Assembly (NCBI RefSeq): GCF_902729405.1
Contig: NZ_LR746496.1
Location: 2,914,001-2,978,000, forward strand
Origin: Acididesulfobacillus acetoxydans
Lineage (GTDB): Bacteria; Bacillota; Desulfitobacteriia; Desulfitobacteriales; Desulfitobacteriaceae
Length of the DNA: 64,000 nucleotides
Direction of reading: 5' to 3'
The notes below the pieces were generated by a model. The model was not told the origin of the DNA and made no database searches. It saw nothing but the letters and a program-made list of their open reading frames with translations. Positions 17,201-24,389 of this stretch are shown here, one piece after another (the first letter of the stretch is position 1; every line of letters begins with the position of its first letter). The translations under genes were made by a program, and so were the position numbers.

Positions 17201-17512
17201 GGCCGGGTCTTCCTCATCTCCCTGAAAGCCGGGGGCACCGGCTTAAACCTGACCGGGGCGGACATGGTCATTCACTTCGACCCCTGGTGGAACCCGGCTG
17301 TCGAAGACCAGGCTACCGATCGTGCGCATCGTATCGGCCAAACCCATGCGGTCCAGGTCATTAAACTGCTCACTCAGGGCACCGTGGAAGAAAAGGTCAA
17401 CGCGCTCCAAGCCAAGAAAAAAGCGCTGATCAACGCCGTGATCCAACCGGGTGAAACGATGCTGTCCAAACTATCTGAGCAAGAACTAAGAGGACTTTTT
17501 GATCCGATCTAG
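14270..17512 (+). CDS. SWIM zinc-finger SNF2-family helicase
   Basis: 1080 residues from ATG 14270, which follows AAAGGAG; the frame is open further upstream, but that stretch is repeat sequence. A SWIM zinc finger (C72, C74, C84, H86) lies near the N-terminus and a long bacterial SNF2-associated region follows. The ATPase core starts near residue 635 with LADDMGLGKT (motif I), DEAQHIKN (motif II, about 741), LTGTPIEN (III), SLKAGGTGLNLTGAD (V) and DRAHRIGQ (VI). Bacterial RapA/SNF2-like enzymes translocate on DNA to remodel nucleoprotein complexes. The target is unknown. No methylase, nuclease or other defence partner lies next to it. Confidence 0.93.
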   Translation: MPSLNIPDNIIFALASSRKAYEEGIAHYRAQTVRNFTFTPSTGEILAAVKDAFLYSVKVSLGHDGSIMSYGCNCLSYSDHTGACRHIVAVLKTAQKQLASQAPAPALQNRMVTELLASLANPREDIPRETVQVEVELDIPPRSIGTVRLQLRLGLRRLYLVKDFREFLTCVHKGKTLEFGRSFTYDPARHTFKPEDQKIITMLQEMWEQHIALVEMQGPYYTTTLFSQKMLPLRGYYLGKFLDALGDKVFQLATDSFPKQSTRINRSELPLEFALTPQNQSLALALKTEELPLQLTADGSFYLYRQQIYRVPVLQQETLPALLNALRQAPRSKLVVPPGQKESFASEALPLINRTGKLVVDSKLAGKFHQEDLVVKIYFDRPEDNGITARLEFHYGGKVINPFASAASGRTAGDEDFILIRAVEQERKILGILEQAAFTVSQGMIHLSDDDDGLFDFTLNCLPQLRDLADIYYSDEFKLKIRSATTFTGRVRLDENLDLLEVSFQYNDIAQDELADIFSSLRLKKKYHRLRDGSFLDLNQPELASVALLLDNLDLKPTDLHKQVLSLPKYRAMYIDSFLRQANLPGIQRNKAFKQLVQSILEPQDGEFEVPQPLRRTLREYQVTGFKWLKTLASFGLGGILADDMGLGKTLQVLSFILDQKGAQADPALVVAPTSLIYNWQQEAAKFVPDLKVLVIDGTPRERAAQLAGSGQQDLIVTSYPLLRRDIDKFAHLEFSYCFLDEAQHIKNPQTLNAKSVQRLQAKGYFVLTGTPIENSLSELWSLFNFVMPGYLLSHQEFRKKYEIPIVKGENPEPLSELSRHVNPFILRRLKKDVLRELPEKIETQLHASLTEPQKKIYLAYLQEARRDIAREIAAVGFEKSHIKILAALTRLRQICCHPAMFVEHYNGESGKMQLFREILGDALDSGHRILVFSQFTSMLEIIQDHLNTEKIEHFYLNGSTKAADRAQMAQAFNAGSGRVFLISLKAGGTGLNLTGADMVIHFDPWWNPAVEDQATDRAHRIGQTHAVQVIKLLTQGTVEEKVNALQAKKKALINAVIQPGETMLSKLSEQELRGLFDPI

Positions 17513-17673
17513 AACCCATTCCCTGGTTGTATTGCCCTGTGAGTTTCCATGAAACTAGATTCCTTTTCTTTGTCTCCGTTATGAGCAGGTGTCAGCAAAG
17601 TATTGGAATATCCCAACTAAAAGGGGGAAAGCTACGCGAGGAAGCTTTTGCACAATAACGGAGGATGGAAGCA

Positions 17674-18741
17674 ATGAACAATCTCGAACAGGGAATCAAC
17701 GGCACGGCTTCGGAGACGCCCTACCACGCCATTCAACACAACCTGGAAAACATTCAGCTCACGGCGGCGGAAATCGGTCAACTGTGGAGCATGTATTTGG
17801 CAGAAAGTATGGGAGCCTGCATGCTGCCCTACTTTGTGGCCACATCGAAAGACCCCGATATCCATTCGGTCTTACAGTTCGCGTTGGATGCCTCGGTCCG
17901 TCACGTTCAAACGATAACCGCTATCTTTCAGGCGGCTTATTTCCCCATCCCCCACGGCTTTACAGACGAGGACTTTGACGTGTCGGCCAAACCGCTTTAC
18001 TCCGAGACGTTTATGCTCCTTTATGCCACTCTAATGGCCAAGTACGCTATCCTGGGCTTTGGCCTTGCCTATACCAGTTCATCCCGTCCCGACGTGAAAC
18101 AGTTCTTCGAGGGCTGTTTAAATGATTCGACGGCGATCAGCAAAAAGAGCCATGCCGTACTCCTGGCCAAAGGACTCCTTCCGAAAGCCGCCTATATACC
18201 CATCCCCGACCGGGTCGAATATACTCATGACGTACAGGGTTTTTATAAGGGTTTAATCGGGGATAAAAGACCCCTCAACGCTCTGGAAATAGACCATCTT
18301 TTCGTCAATATTATCTCCAGATCTTTGAGAAATACCTTAACGACCGGCTTCGAACAGACCACAAAATCTAAATTGATTAAAGATTATTTGTCTCGCGGCC
18401 GCCTCATAAATGATAAACAGATCGACATCCTCTCTCAGATCCTGGAAGATGACGACCTGTCCACCCCGCCAAATTACGACCACCTCGTCACAGAGTCCCC
18501 CGAGTCTCCTTTCAGTGACAAATTAATCCTGTTCCACTTTACGACGTTGACGGCTAATGCAATCGCGGGCGCAGGAGTTGCTTTGTCGAACTGCACCCGG
18601 AGTGACGTCCTCTTGACCTTCGGCCGTTTTATCGCCGAACTTGGCGACTTGGCTAAAGACGGCGTCAACCTGATGATTAAGCAAGGCTGGCTGGAAAGGG
18701 TTCCCGAAGCCGCGAATCGCAAAGAGCTGAGCAGCCAGTAA
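17674..18741 (+). CDS. DUF3231 family protein
   Basis: 355 residues from ATG 17674, 9 nt after CGGAGG; an ATG at 17665 abuts the ribosome site and is less likely. It consists of two similar halves, each a four-helix ferritin-like bundle. The first half contains LTAAEIGQLWSMYLAESM and the second LNALEIDHLFVNIISRSL. DUF3231 proteins are common in spore-forming Firmicutes and resemble coat-associated CotF-like proteins. Monocistronic. Role in sporulation is inference. Confidence 0.85.
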   Translation: MNNLEQGINGTASETPYHAIQHNLENIQLTAAEIGQLWSMYLAESMGACMLPYFVATSKDPDIHSVLQFALDASVRHVQTITAIFQAAYFPIPHGFTDEDFDVSAKPLYSETFMLLYATLMAKYAILGFGLAYTSSSRPDVKQFFEGCLNDSTAISKKSHAVLLAKGLLPKAAYIPIPDRVEYTHDVQGFYKGLIGDKRPLNALEIDHLFVNIISRSLRNTLTTGFEQTTKSKLIKDYLSRGRLINDKQIDILSQILEDDDLSTPPNYDHLVTESPESPFSDKLILFHFTTLTANAIAGAGVALSNCTRSDVLLTFGRFIAELGDLAKDGVNLMIKQGWLERVPEAANRKELSSQ

Positions 18742-19155
18742 TACTGCCGTCTCTGCATCGAGACCATGGCCCACCCGGATCTGCCTCGCCCTCCCTCTCA
18801 ACCAGCCTCTAGAGCTGTTCCCTATTTACTGTCTCCAAGGCCAAACCGATCGTCTGACCCATTAACCCTCACTCCTGTTCACTAATCTTAGGTAGGCTTC
18901 TCCTACCTCCGAGGGCCTTGCAGCGTCCCATCCTCTCTCGCCTCAGTCTACTTTCTCTGCTCTCTTTTAGCTATTCTATTCCGCAATCTTCTTACTATTC
19001 CCACTATAGTGCTTTCACCGCTCCAGCACGTATCTTACCCTATTTCTGGGAATAAGCAAAGAGTCCGCGGGATTTTCCCTGACTCTCGTCGATCCAGGAG
19101 TGCCGGGAAAGGCTTTGACTGGCGCTTCCCTGTGAATCGGTGAAGGTCTCCTCAC
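18742..19155. other. Spacer, nothing recognised
   Basis: Pyrimidine-rich on the plus strand. No gene, repeat or strong hairpin was found. Confidence 0.4.
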
Positions 19156-19640
19156 TCAGAAGAAGTATTCCGGTTCCTTTCTTGACAGTTGACTGAGACG
19201 TACGGCTACACCTATAGCTGCGTCGGATTCGAGCGTTCGGGCATTTTCCGGACACGCTTTGCTGCAGGCACAACACAGGATGCACTTTTCTTCAGCCATC
19301 AAGACACTGTTTTCCAAGTCGATAGCACCGACAGGACACTCCCGCGCACAAATTCCACACTGTGAGCACCTGTCACTCACTGCGATAGAAGCAGCCGTTA
19401 GTGCCGGGGCTTCATAGGGTCTGTAGGGGTGGGTACCCGGTACCGCGATGTCAGAAATACCATCAAGCGATGAAATAGATAGCAGCCTTTCACCTGCTTT
19501 TTTCCGAACAATTTCGCATGGTTCAGATCACTTGCGTCAGGACAGGCTGCGGCAGTAGGCGTCTTTAAGCTGGAGAAGGAGTGCTCCCCAATATATGCCC
19601 CGCAGGCGATTGGAATACATTTTTCATTGAAGGTCCCCCT
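19156..19640 (-). pseudogene. Decayed EFR1-type flavodoxin/ferredoxin gene
   Basis: The minus strand encodes the C-terminal part of an EFR1-family protein in two frames. The upper fragment (19640 to about 19503) reads ACGAYIGEHSFSS and ACPDASDLNHAKLFGKK. The lower fragment (to stop at 19156) reads CSQCGICARECPVGAI and CILCCACSKACPENA, two [4Fe-4S] motifs. The frames join at a run of six A/T (19498-19503), where one missing base would restore a single frame. The N-terminal flavodoxin part and any start codon are gone (TAA at 19641-19643). A short GTG-started ferredoxin of 74 residues could still be made. Confidence 0.7.
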
Positions 19641-19661
19641 TTAGTATCTGGCCGTACGCGC

Positions 19662-20483
19662 TCAAGACGAACACTCCTCCTGCAATGTCCGCTCAGATAA
19701 TTCCCCTTTAAAGACCGTAACGGCTTGCCCCCCGATATGGACCCGTTGATCTGACAACCTAACGGTTAAACGCCCGCCCCGTTCCGAAAGCTGGCGCGCC
19801 ACAAATTGATCTTTGTTAAGCCTCTTTTGCCAATACGGAGCCAGGCAGCAATGTGCCGAACCTGTAACCGGGTCTTCATTAATTCCCAAACCGGGAGCAA
19901 AATACCTTGACACAAAGTCTTGCTCTTCGGAAGCCGATATGCCCGTAACTATAACCCCTTCACAGGGCAGCCGGCTCAGTACCCGAAAATCCGGGTTCAG
20001 ACTGCGGACTATTTCCTCAGAGCTGACTTCTACAATATAATCGAACCGATTCTTCCCGACGTACTCGGCCTGTACACCCAGCGCTTCCAGCAACCCCTTG
20101 GGCGGATCAGCCGGACGATCCCGCTCCAGCGGAAAATTCAGTTCGATATAGCCGTTTGCGGCTTTCCTTGCCGTCAACAGTCCGCTTCTGGTGTGAAACC
20201 TGGCTTCCTCTTCTGCCGGCAGATAATTTCGCTCCCAAAGTATATGCGCACTCGCGAGTGTCGCATGACCACAGAGATCGACCTCTCTGGTTGGAGTAAA
20301 CCAGCGCAGGCTATACCCGTCTTCCTCTTGGCGGAGAAACGCGCTCTCCGATAAATTCATTTCCTTGGCGACGTTTTGCATCCACCGCTCATCAACCGGT
20401 TTAACCAACCTGCAGACGGCTGCGGGATTACCCGAAAAAGGCCGATCTGTGAATGAATCAACCTGATAGATGCTCAATCCCAT
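19662..20483 (-). CDS. PhzF-family isomerase
   Basis: This 273-residue protein has a diaminopimelate-epimerase fold. Signatures: YQVDSFTDRPFSGNPAAVC at the N-terminus, NLSESAFL with the conserved catalytic glutamate near residue 46, LRWFTPTREVDLCGHATLA, and GINEDPVTGSAHC in the C-terminal half. PhzF itself isomerises dihydrohydroxyanthranilate in phenazine synthesis, but most relatives occur, as here, without phenazine genes and have unknown substrates. No operon partner. Confidence 0.9.
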   Translation of the reverse strand: MGLSIYQVDSFTDRPFSGNPAAVCRLVKPVDERWMQNVAKEMNLSESAFLRQEEDGYSLRWFTPTREVDLCGHATLASAHILWERNYLPAEEEARFHTRSGLLTARKAANGYIELNFPLERDRPADPPKGLLEALGVQAEYVGKNRFDYIVEVSSEEIVRSLNPDFRVLSRLPCEGVIVTGISASEEQDFVSRYFAPGLGINEDPVTGSAHCCLAPYWQKRLNKDQFVARQLSERGGRLTVRLSDQRVHIGGQAVTVFKGELSERTLQEECSS

Positions 20484-20659
20484 CGTTCTTGCCCCTCCTT
20501 CTCACTCACCCTGTCGCAGCCCACTTTCCAAATAAATTCTGCAATCTGTTAAGAAATCCTGCATATCTCCGCTTCACTATTAGAATTAACATCGCCAACA
20601 CTATCAGACCAAACATCGGCCCAGTCCCCGCACTTTTCAGGACGGGAAGGAGGACGAAA

Positions 20660-20789
20660 GGCAGCAGCCCCCTTGATAACCGGCTGAAGGCGTGGGTAGC
20701 ACTTGACAGCCCGACCTTGCCGATGTAGACTCCTCTCAAACAGCCCTCTCGGACTGTCGGCAGTCCGAGAGGGCCAGTTGAACCCATTC
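20660..20789 (+). repeat. Dispersed ~130-bp repeat, copy B
   Basis: Second copy of the element at 14102-14230. Here the distal end forms a perfect 13-bp stem (20744-20756 with 20761-20773) capped by TCGG. No T-run follows, so it is not an intrinsic terminator. It ends 77 bases before the lipoprotein start, in the same orientation relative to the downstream gene as copy A. Confidence 0.8.
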
Positions 20790-20866
20790 TGCTTAAGAAA
20801 ATAAGCTCATAGGCACGGTTTCTTTCCGTTCCGTGCGATGATTTTAAGAAAGGCGTGGGAATTATT

Positions 20867-21730
20867 ATGAAAAAATCAAAGCTGGCTGCAGCCGCCGCTG
20901 CCCTTGTAGCAGCGAGCCTGTTACTGGCTGGATGCAACCCGGGCAGCAAACCCCCACAAACGCCACAACCACCGACTCAGCCATCAACGCTTTCTCCAAG
21001 CAAACCTGGAAGCACAGGATCCAGCGGTTCAACACAGCCTGAAACTCAACCGGCAAATACCGATTGGTTGCCCAACCATCGCACCGTGGTAAGAAATAAG
21101 GCGGAAGTTGTGTTTCTTAATCCGGATCGCGGCTGGAAGATGGTCTACGGTCTAAGCGCCATGATGAGCGAATCTGTGGACCTCTATGACACGACAGACG
21201 GAGGCAAGAACTGGACCAAAATTTCGGTTGCTGGTCCTACACATACTTCTGCAACAGGATCAGCAAGTCTGCCTGCCGGAACATTGCCCTACGGGGGAAT
21301 TAAAAACGGTCTCAGTTTCGTGAACACCAGCACAGGTTGGATCACGGGATACGTTCCGGCTGTGAATTATCCCTGGATTTTTGTTACACATGATGGCGGC
21401 CATACCTGGGTGCACCAGGAGTTACCGGTGCCCAAGAATATAGCCCATTATGCCAGTATGACCTTCGATTTGACACCACCGGCCTTCTTTACTTCTAAAG
21501 ATGGTATTTTAGTCGAACGAATCGCGGATGTGCCACGGGGGATAGCTCACCCCGCTTACGTCTTTTTCTTTACCCAAGACGGAGGCCGTACCTGGGTGGA
21601 TCAACCCTCGTCCGCTCTGGAGCTGAGTTTTCCCGCTTCCGATCCGAAACGGTCTGGCCAAAGCTTCTCGGTCACAGTCAATGGTATAACCTGGCATACG
21701 GTCGACCATGGTTACACTTGGACTAAGTAA
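20867..21730 (+). CDS. Lipoprotein with YCF48/BNR-type beta-propeller repeats
   Basis: 287 residues from ATG 20867; a GTG at 20855 is an alternative. A lipoprotein signal peptide ends in LLLAGC, so the mature protein is anchored by its cysteine outside the membrane. A Pro/Ser/Thr-rich linker of about 45 residues follows. The rest is a propeller-like domain with Asp-box style motifs TDGGKNWTK, HDGGHTWVH, QDGGRTWVD and VDHGYTWTK. The role is probably binding or assembly at the cell surface; no specific ligand can be named. Confidence 0.85.
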   Translation: MKKSKLAAAAAALVAASLLLAGCNPGSKPPQTPQPPTQPSTLSPSKPGSTGSSGSTQPETQPANTDWLPNHRTVVRNKAEVVFLNPDRGWKMVYGLSAMMSESVDLYDTTDGGKNWTKISVAGPTHTSATGSASLPAGTLPYGGIKNGLSFVNTSTGWITGYVPAVNYPWIFVTHDGGHTWVHQELPVPKNIAHYASMTFDLTPPAFFTSKDGILVERIADVPRGIAHPAYVFFFTQDGGRTWVDQPSSALELSFPASDPKRSGQSFSVTVNGITWHTVDHGYTWTK

Positions 21731-21756
21731 AGGCATCATCCATTCCCCAATGCCAA

Positions 21757-21795
21757 AACCCCACAAGAGCAATTCTAAAAACTCTTGTGGGGTTT
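21757..21795 (+). terminator. Intrinsic terminator of the lipoprotein gene
   Basis: The stem ACCCCACAAGAG/CTCTTGTGGGGT (12 bp) has a 12-nt loop and is followed by TTTATGT. It lies 28 bases after the stop codon. Confidence 0.85.
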
Positions 21796-21900
21796 ATGTC
21801 ACTTTTAGGAAATATAAATACCATGTTACGCTGAAATAGAGCAGCCTTGCTATAGCCATGTAATTTGCTACTACCCATTATAAAATTCATAAGTATTGCC

Positions 21901-22218
21901 CTACCTCACCAACCATCCGTAATCCTGCCTACAATCAATGATATAGTCTACATACACCTTCTGATCCTTAATCTGATACAGAATCAGATACCATTTCTCA
22001 ACGAACATCTTATGATACTTGTTAAGAGGTATAAATTCCGCATTGAGAAAAGAAAAACGCTCCGGCATGGTGGAAAGGGAGCGAATAGCGTCCATAAGGT
22101 CGTTTTTTATCTTACACGCAGCAGTAGGACTTTTCTGTGCCAAAAACCGAACATGGCCCGCCAGCATCTGACGGGCACGGTCAGAAACAAGCACCTTATA
22201 TACGGGCTTTTTTTCCAT
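21901..22218 (-). CDS. RelE/ParE-family toxin
   Basis: 105 residues from ATG 22218 (MEKKPVYKVLVSDRARQML); an in-frame ATG lies 15 bases upstream. The pattern DRARQMLAGHVRFLAQKSP in the N-terminal helices and the C-terminal strand KVYVDYIIDCRQDYGWLV are typical of the RelE/ParE fold, whose members cleave ribosome-bound mRNA or block gyrase. Its start overlaps the end of the antitoxin gene by 23 bases, the usual arrangement for these pairs. Confidence 0.85.
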   Translation of the reverse strand: MEKKPVYKVLVSDRARQMLAGHVRFLAQKSPTAACKIKNDLMDAIRSLSTMPERFSFLNAEFIPLNKYHKMFVEKWYLILYQIKDQKVYVDYIIDCRQDYGWLVR

Positions 22219-22486
22219 GTTCCACCTCATCAATAATGCTTTCTAAATAGCTGTCTAATTCGTCCGGTGTAGTTCCAGCGCGGCCTGCCAGACGATCCTC
22301 CTCGACAGCCAACAGTTCTTCACGCAGCTTTAGCATTTTTTCACGGCGGGCAAACGTATCTATATCCATAACCACAAGATCGCCCTCGCCGTTTTTCGTA
22401 AGATACACAGGCTCCCCGGTAGATCTACATAAATCCGCGATTTCGTTGTAATTCTGCCGGATGCTTGCGGACGGTTTAATCTGCAT
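22196..22486 (-). CDS. Phd/YefM-family antitoxin
   Basis: 96 residues from ATG 22486, which lies 9 nt after GAGGAG. The N-terminal MQIKPSASIRQNYNEIADLCRSTGEPVYLTKNG pattern is the Phd/YefM DNA-binding domain; the acidic C-terminal helix (about 55-96) would wrap the toxin. It should autorepress the operon through its N-terminal domain. Overlap with the RelE-like gene makes the pairing secure. Confidence 0.88.
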   Translation of the reverse strand: MQIKPSASIRQNYNEIADLCRSTGEPVYLTKNGEGDLVVMDIDTFARREKMLKLREELLAVEEDRLAGRAGTTPDELDSYLESIIDEVEHGKKARI

Positions 22487-22650
22487 GGTATCAACTCCTC
22501 GTAGTAACATTCTGATAATATTATACTCCTTTCGTGCTATGAAATCAATCAACAATTCGGTTACAACCTTAATCGAGCCAGTGTTTCAAGGAAGCAATAT
22601 GAATTGATAAGGTCTTACGTCAATGCGCTAGCATCAACCCCCGTAAGGCA

Positions 22651-22677
22651 AAAGAAAAAAAGCAGGGCAGCCTGCTT
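22651..22677 (-). terminator. Intrinsic terminator of the PemK-like gene
   Basis: On the minus strand AGCAGG-CTGC-CCTGCT is followed by seven Ts. The stem starts inside the stop codon of the PemK-like gene. Confidence 0.8.
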
Positions 22678-23029
22678 AGTCCTTGCTATGTATTGACTCA
22701 ATCTGCTGGATTAGAAAATTAAAATCCGTTTTAGGTATTGTTCCCATAAAATCCTTGTCTGTAACCAAACTCTTAAGTTGCTCTCGTGAAAGCTCAAGTA
22801 GCCTGAACCCCAGACCCCATGTAGGCTCAAAAAGGCCCGCCCTGCGCCAGTTCACTATAGGGATTTTATACCGATCATGGTACTTTGGCGGATCATGTGG
22901 TGGAACGGAAGTGGTAGCAACTAAGATCAAAAACTCATTTTCGGCTTTAGCAACAATTATTACTGGCCGTCTTTTCGATTCATCGGGAGCGTCCTCATAA
23001 GCGACATCAAGCCAAAAAACTTCACCTAA
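22676..23029 (-). pseudogene. PemK/MazF-like toxin gene without a usable start
   Basis: The reading frame encodes a full-length toxin body: GEVFWLDVAYEDAPDESKRR, PVIIVAKAENEFLIL, TTSVPPH, and a tail ending IQQIESIHSKD. It opens with ATA-TTA just after a TGA (23042-23044) and has no ATG, GTG or TTG before the conserved GEVFWLDV. An ATG at 23045 lies in another frame and would join this one after a single inserted base around 23030. Either the toxin is inactivated by a one-base deletion or it starts at a rare codon. A shortened protein from TTG 22930 would lack the N-terminal strand. Confidence 0.6.
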
Positions 23030-23047
23030 TATGGAAGGTATTCATTT

Positions 23048-23254
23048 TTAGCTAAAGCTTTCTCCCTCGTTCATGATGTAACGATGGTCTCTGTTGTTTT
23101 TATCCAGCAAGACTTTGCCATTCCTTACTTTTGGGCGCACAACAATTTCACCCAGCTTTTTGGGAGACAAAGACAGACCTTTGTAACCTTGCCCTTTCAG
23201 GAGCATGCTCAGGTTCTTTTTCTCCCCTTCACTTCTTCCCTTTTCTTCCTCCAT
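23048..23254 (-). CDS. Small charged protein, possible antitoxin partner
   Basis: 68 residues starting at ATG 23254 after AGGGGTGA. The N-terminus is highly charged (MEEEKGRSEGEKKN); the rest reads as a mixed small domain (LSPKKLGEIVVRPKVRNGKVLLDKNN is its core). It stops just upstream of the PemK-like frame and in the same direction, the position of an antitoxin. No known antitoxin family is recognised, so the role is inferred from position only. Confidence 0.5.
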   Translation of the reverse strand: MEEEKGRSEGEKKNLSMLLKGQGYKGLSLSPKKLGEIVVRPKVRNGKVLLDKNNRDHRYIMNEGESFS

Positions 23255-23419
23255 ATCATATCACCCCTAGTCACTGATAGGTAGTATGACCAATTTTGTT
23301 GAACCTAATGGATTTTATTTCCCTGAGGAACCGGAAATAGCCCCCGGCTTTCATCTTGTCCTGTCTATTCCTTTTTGAGCTCGTCCCCATTGTGGTCAAA
23401 TTTAGTGGTCAAAACAGAC

Positions 23420-23461
23420 TCTCTGGAAATAAACAGAAGCGGGCTTTCTTCAAACCCGCTT
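23420..23461 (-). terminator. Likely terminator downstream of tRNA-Pro
   Basis: AAGCGGG (23437-23443) pairs with CCCGCTT (23455-23461). On the minus strand it is followed by CTGTTTATTTCC. Position fits tRNA transcription termination; the T-run is imperfect. Confidence 0.5.
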
Positions 23462-23475
23462 CCTGTAAGGCTTTC

Positions 23476-23501
23476 TTGGTCGGAGCGACACGATTTGAAC
23501 G
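23476..23501 (-). repeat. Duplicated 3' end of tRNA-Pro, putative att site
   Basis: 26 bases are identical to the 3' end of the tRNA gene at 23554-23579 (including the T-arm portion CGATTTGAACG). The two copies are 78 bases apart. Such duplications mark attachment sites left by tRNA-targeting integrases. Confidence 0.65.
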
Positions 23502-23554
23502 CCGCTCCTGTAGCAAATACCGCTAAATGCGATGTGTTTTGAGCCTGATTTTAT

Positions 23555-23631
23555 TGGTCGGAGCGACACGATTTGAACGTGCGGCCTCTACCACCCCAAG
23601 GTAGCGCTCTACCAAACTGAGCTACGCCCCG
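23555..23631 (-). tRNA. tRNA-Pro (anticodon GGG)
   Basis: A cloverleaf is complete: acceptor CGGGGCG/CGCTCCG with one G-T pair, D-arm GCTC...GAGC, anticodon stem CTACC/GGTAG with loop TTGGGGT (anticodon GGG), T-arm with TTCAAAT, discriminator A and an encoded CCA. Length 77 nt with CCA. Confidence 0.95.
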
Positions 23632-23696
23632 ACGACGCTTATATAAAATAGCACATTTTTGCCAAGAATGCAAGGTTATTTTTCAGGTTTCGGACC

Positions 23697-24143
23697 TCAG
23701 CTTTGCGCAATGACCTCGATCTTGCGCACACCGTCCAGGGAGCCCAGCCCTTCCAGCAGCTTTTCGGGTATGTCCAACATTCCCGCTGTCTCTATGGCTA
23801 CGGACACGTGAGCGATCCCCTGCAAGGGGATGTCCTGATTGATGGTGAGGACGTTTCCTCTGACTGAGGCGATGAAGTTTAGGACTTGGGAGAGGATGCC
23901 GGATTTATTCTCAAGGATCAGGGAAAGCGTGATGATCTTCTCGCGGCTCGCCTCGTAGAAGGGGAAGACCCCTTCTTTGTATTTATAAAAAGCACTGCGG
24001 CTCAACGCGACTCTCTCCACCGCTTCGTTGATCGTATCGACGTCTCCTTTGGCCAACAATTCTTTGGCCTGAGCTGTTTTGAGAATTGCTTCCGGCAGAA
24101 TCTCCTTACTGACAATCAAAAAATCCCTGCTCTTGATCACCAA
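23697..24143 (-). CDS. pheB: ACT-domain protein PheB
   Basis: This 148-residue protein has an N-terminal helical segment (ILKTAQAKELLAKGDVDTIN), followed by a helix-turn-helix-like stretch VERVALSRSAFYKYKEGVF. The C-terminal ACT domain (about 72-145) reads IITLSLILENKSGILSQVL. This architecture matches the PheB/UPF0735 family, named from a possible link to phenylalanine synthesis. ACT domains usually bind an amino acid. No amino-acid operon adjoins it here, so the ligand is uncertain. Confidence 0.85.
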   Translation of the reverse strand: MVIKSRDFLIVSKEILPEAILKTAQAKELLAKGDVDTINEAVERVALSRSAFYKYKEGVFPFYEASREKIITLSLILENKSGILSQVLNFIASVRGNVLTINQDIPLQGIAHVSVAIETAGMLDIPEKLLEGLGSLDGVRKIEVIAQS

Positions 24144-24330
24144 TGCGCTTCCCCTCTATCCCTTTGCTCTCGACTCACCATCCTCATTATAGGCCAGCCG
24201 CCGTTGCTTGGCAAGAAAACGGACAGCCTGCCTTTCGCAGCCTCCGGAAACACAGCGTACCTCCCCCGACCGTCACTCCCCTTTTGGACGACGCCGTCCC
24301 CTGCTCCAAGGCTTTCCGCAACTCAAAAGC

Positions 24331-24375
24331 AGGAAAAATAACCGGACCCTTCAGCTTCACGCTGAGAGGTCCGGT
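24331..24375 (-). terminator. Intrinsic terminator of spoIVA
   Basis: A long hairpin (ACCGGACC plus CAGC arms, 24341-24355 with 24361-24375). On the minus strand it is followed by TTATTTTTCC. It starts 15 bases after the spoIVA stop. Confidence 0.9.
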
Positions 24376-24389
24376 CCGGTCAGTGAATT

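Noticed and set aside
14270-18741. SNF2 helicase and DUF3231 considered as a phage-defence system
   Set aside because: No nuclease, methylase, phospholipase-D or other effector adjoins the helicase; DUF3231 is a spore-associated family with its own ribosome site after a 160-base gap.
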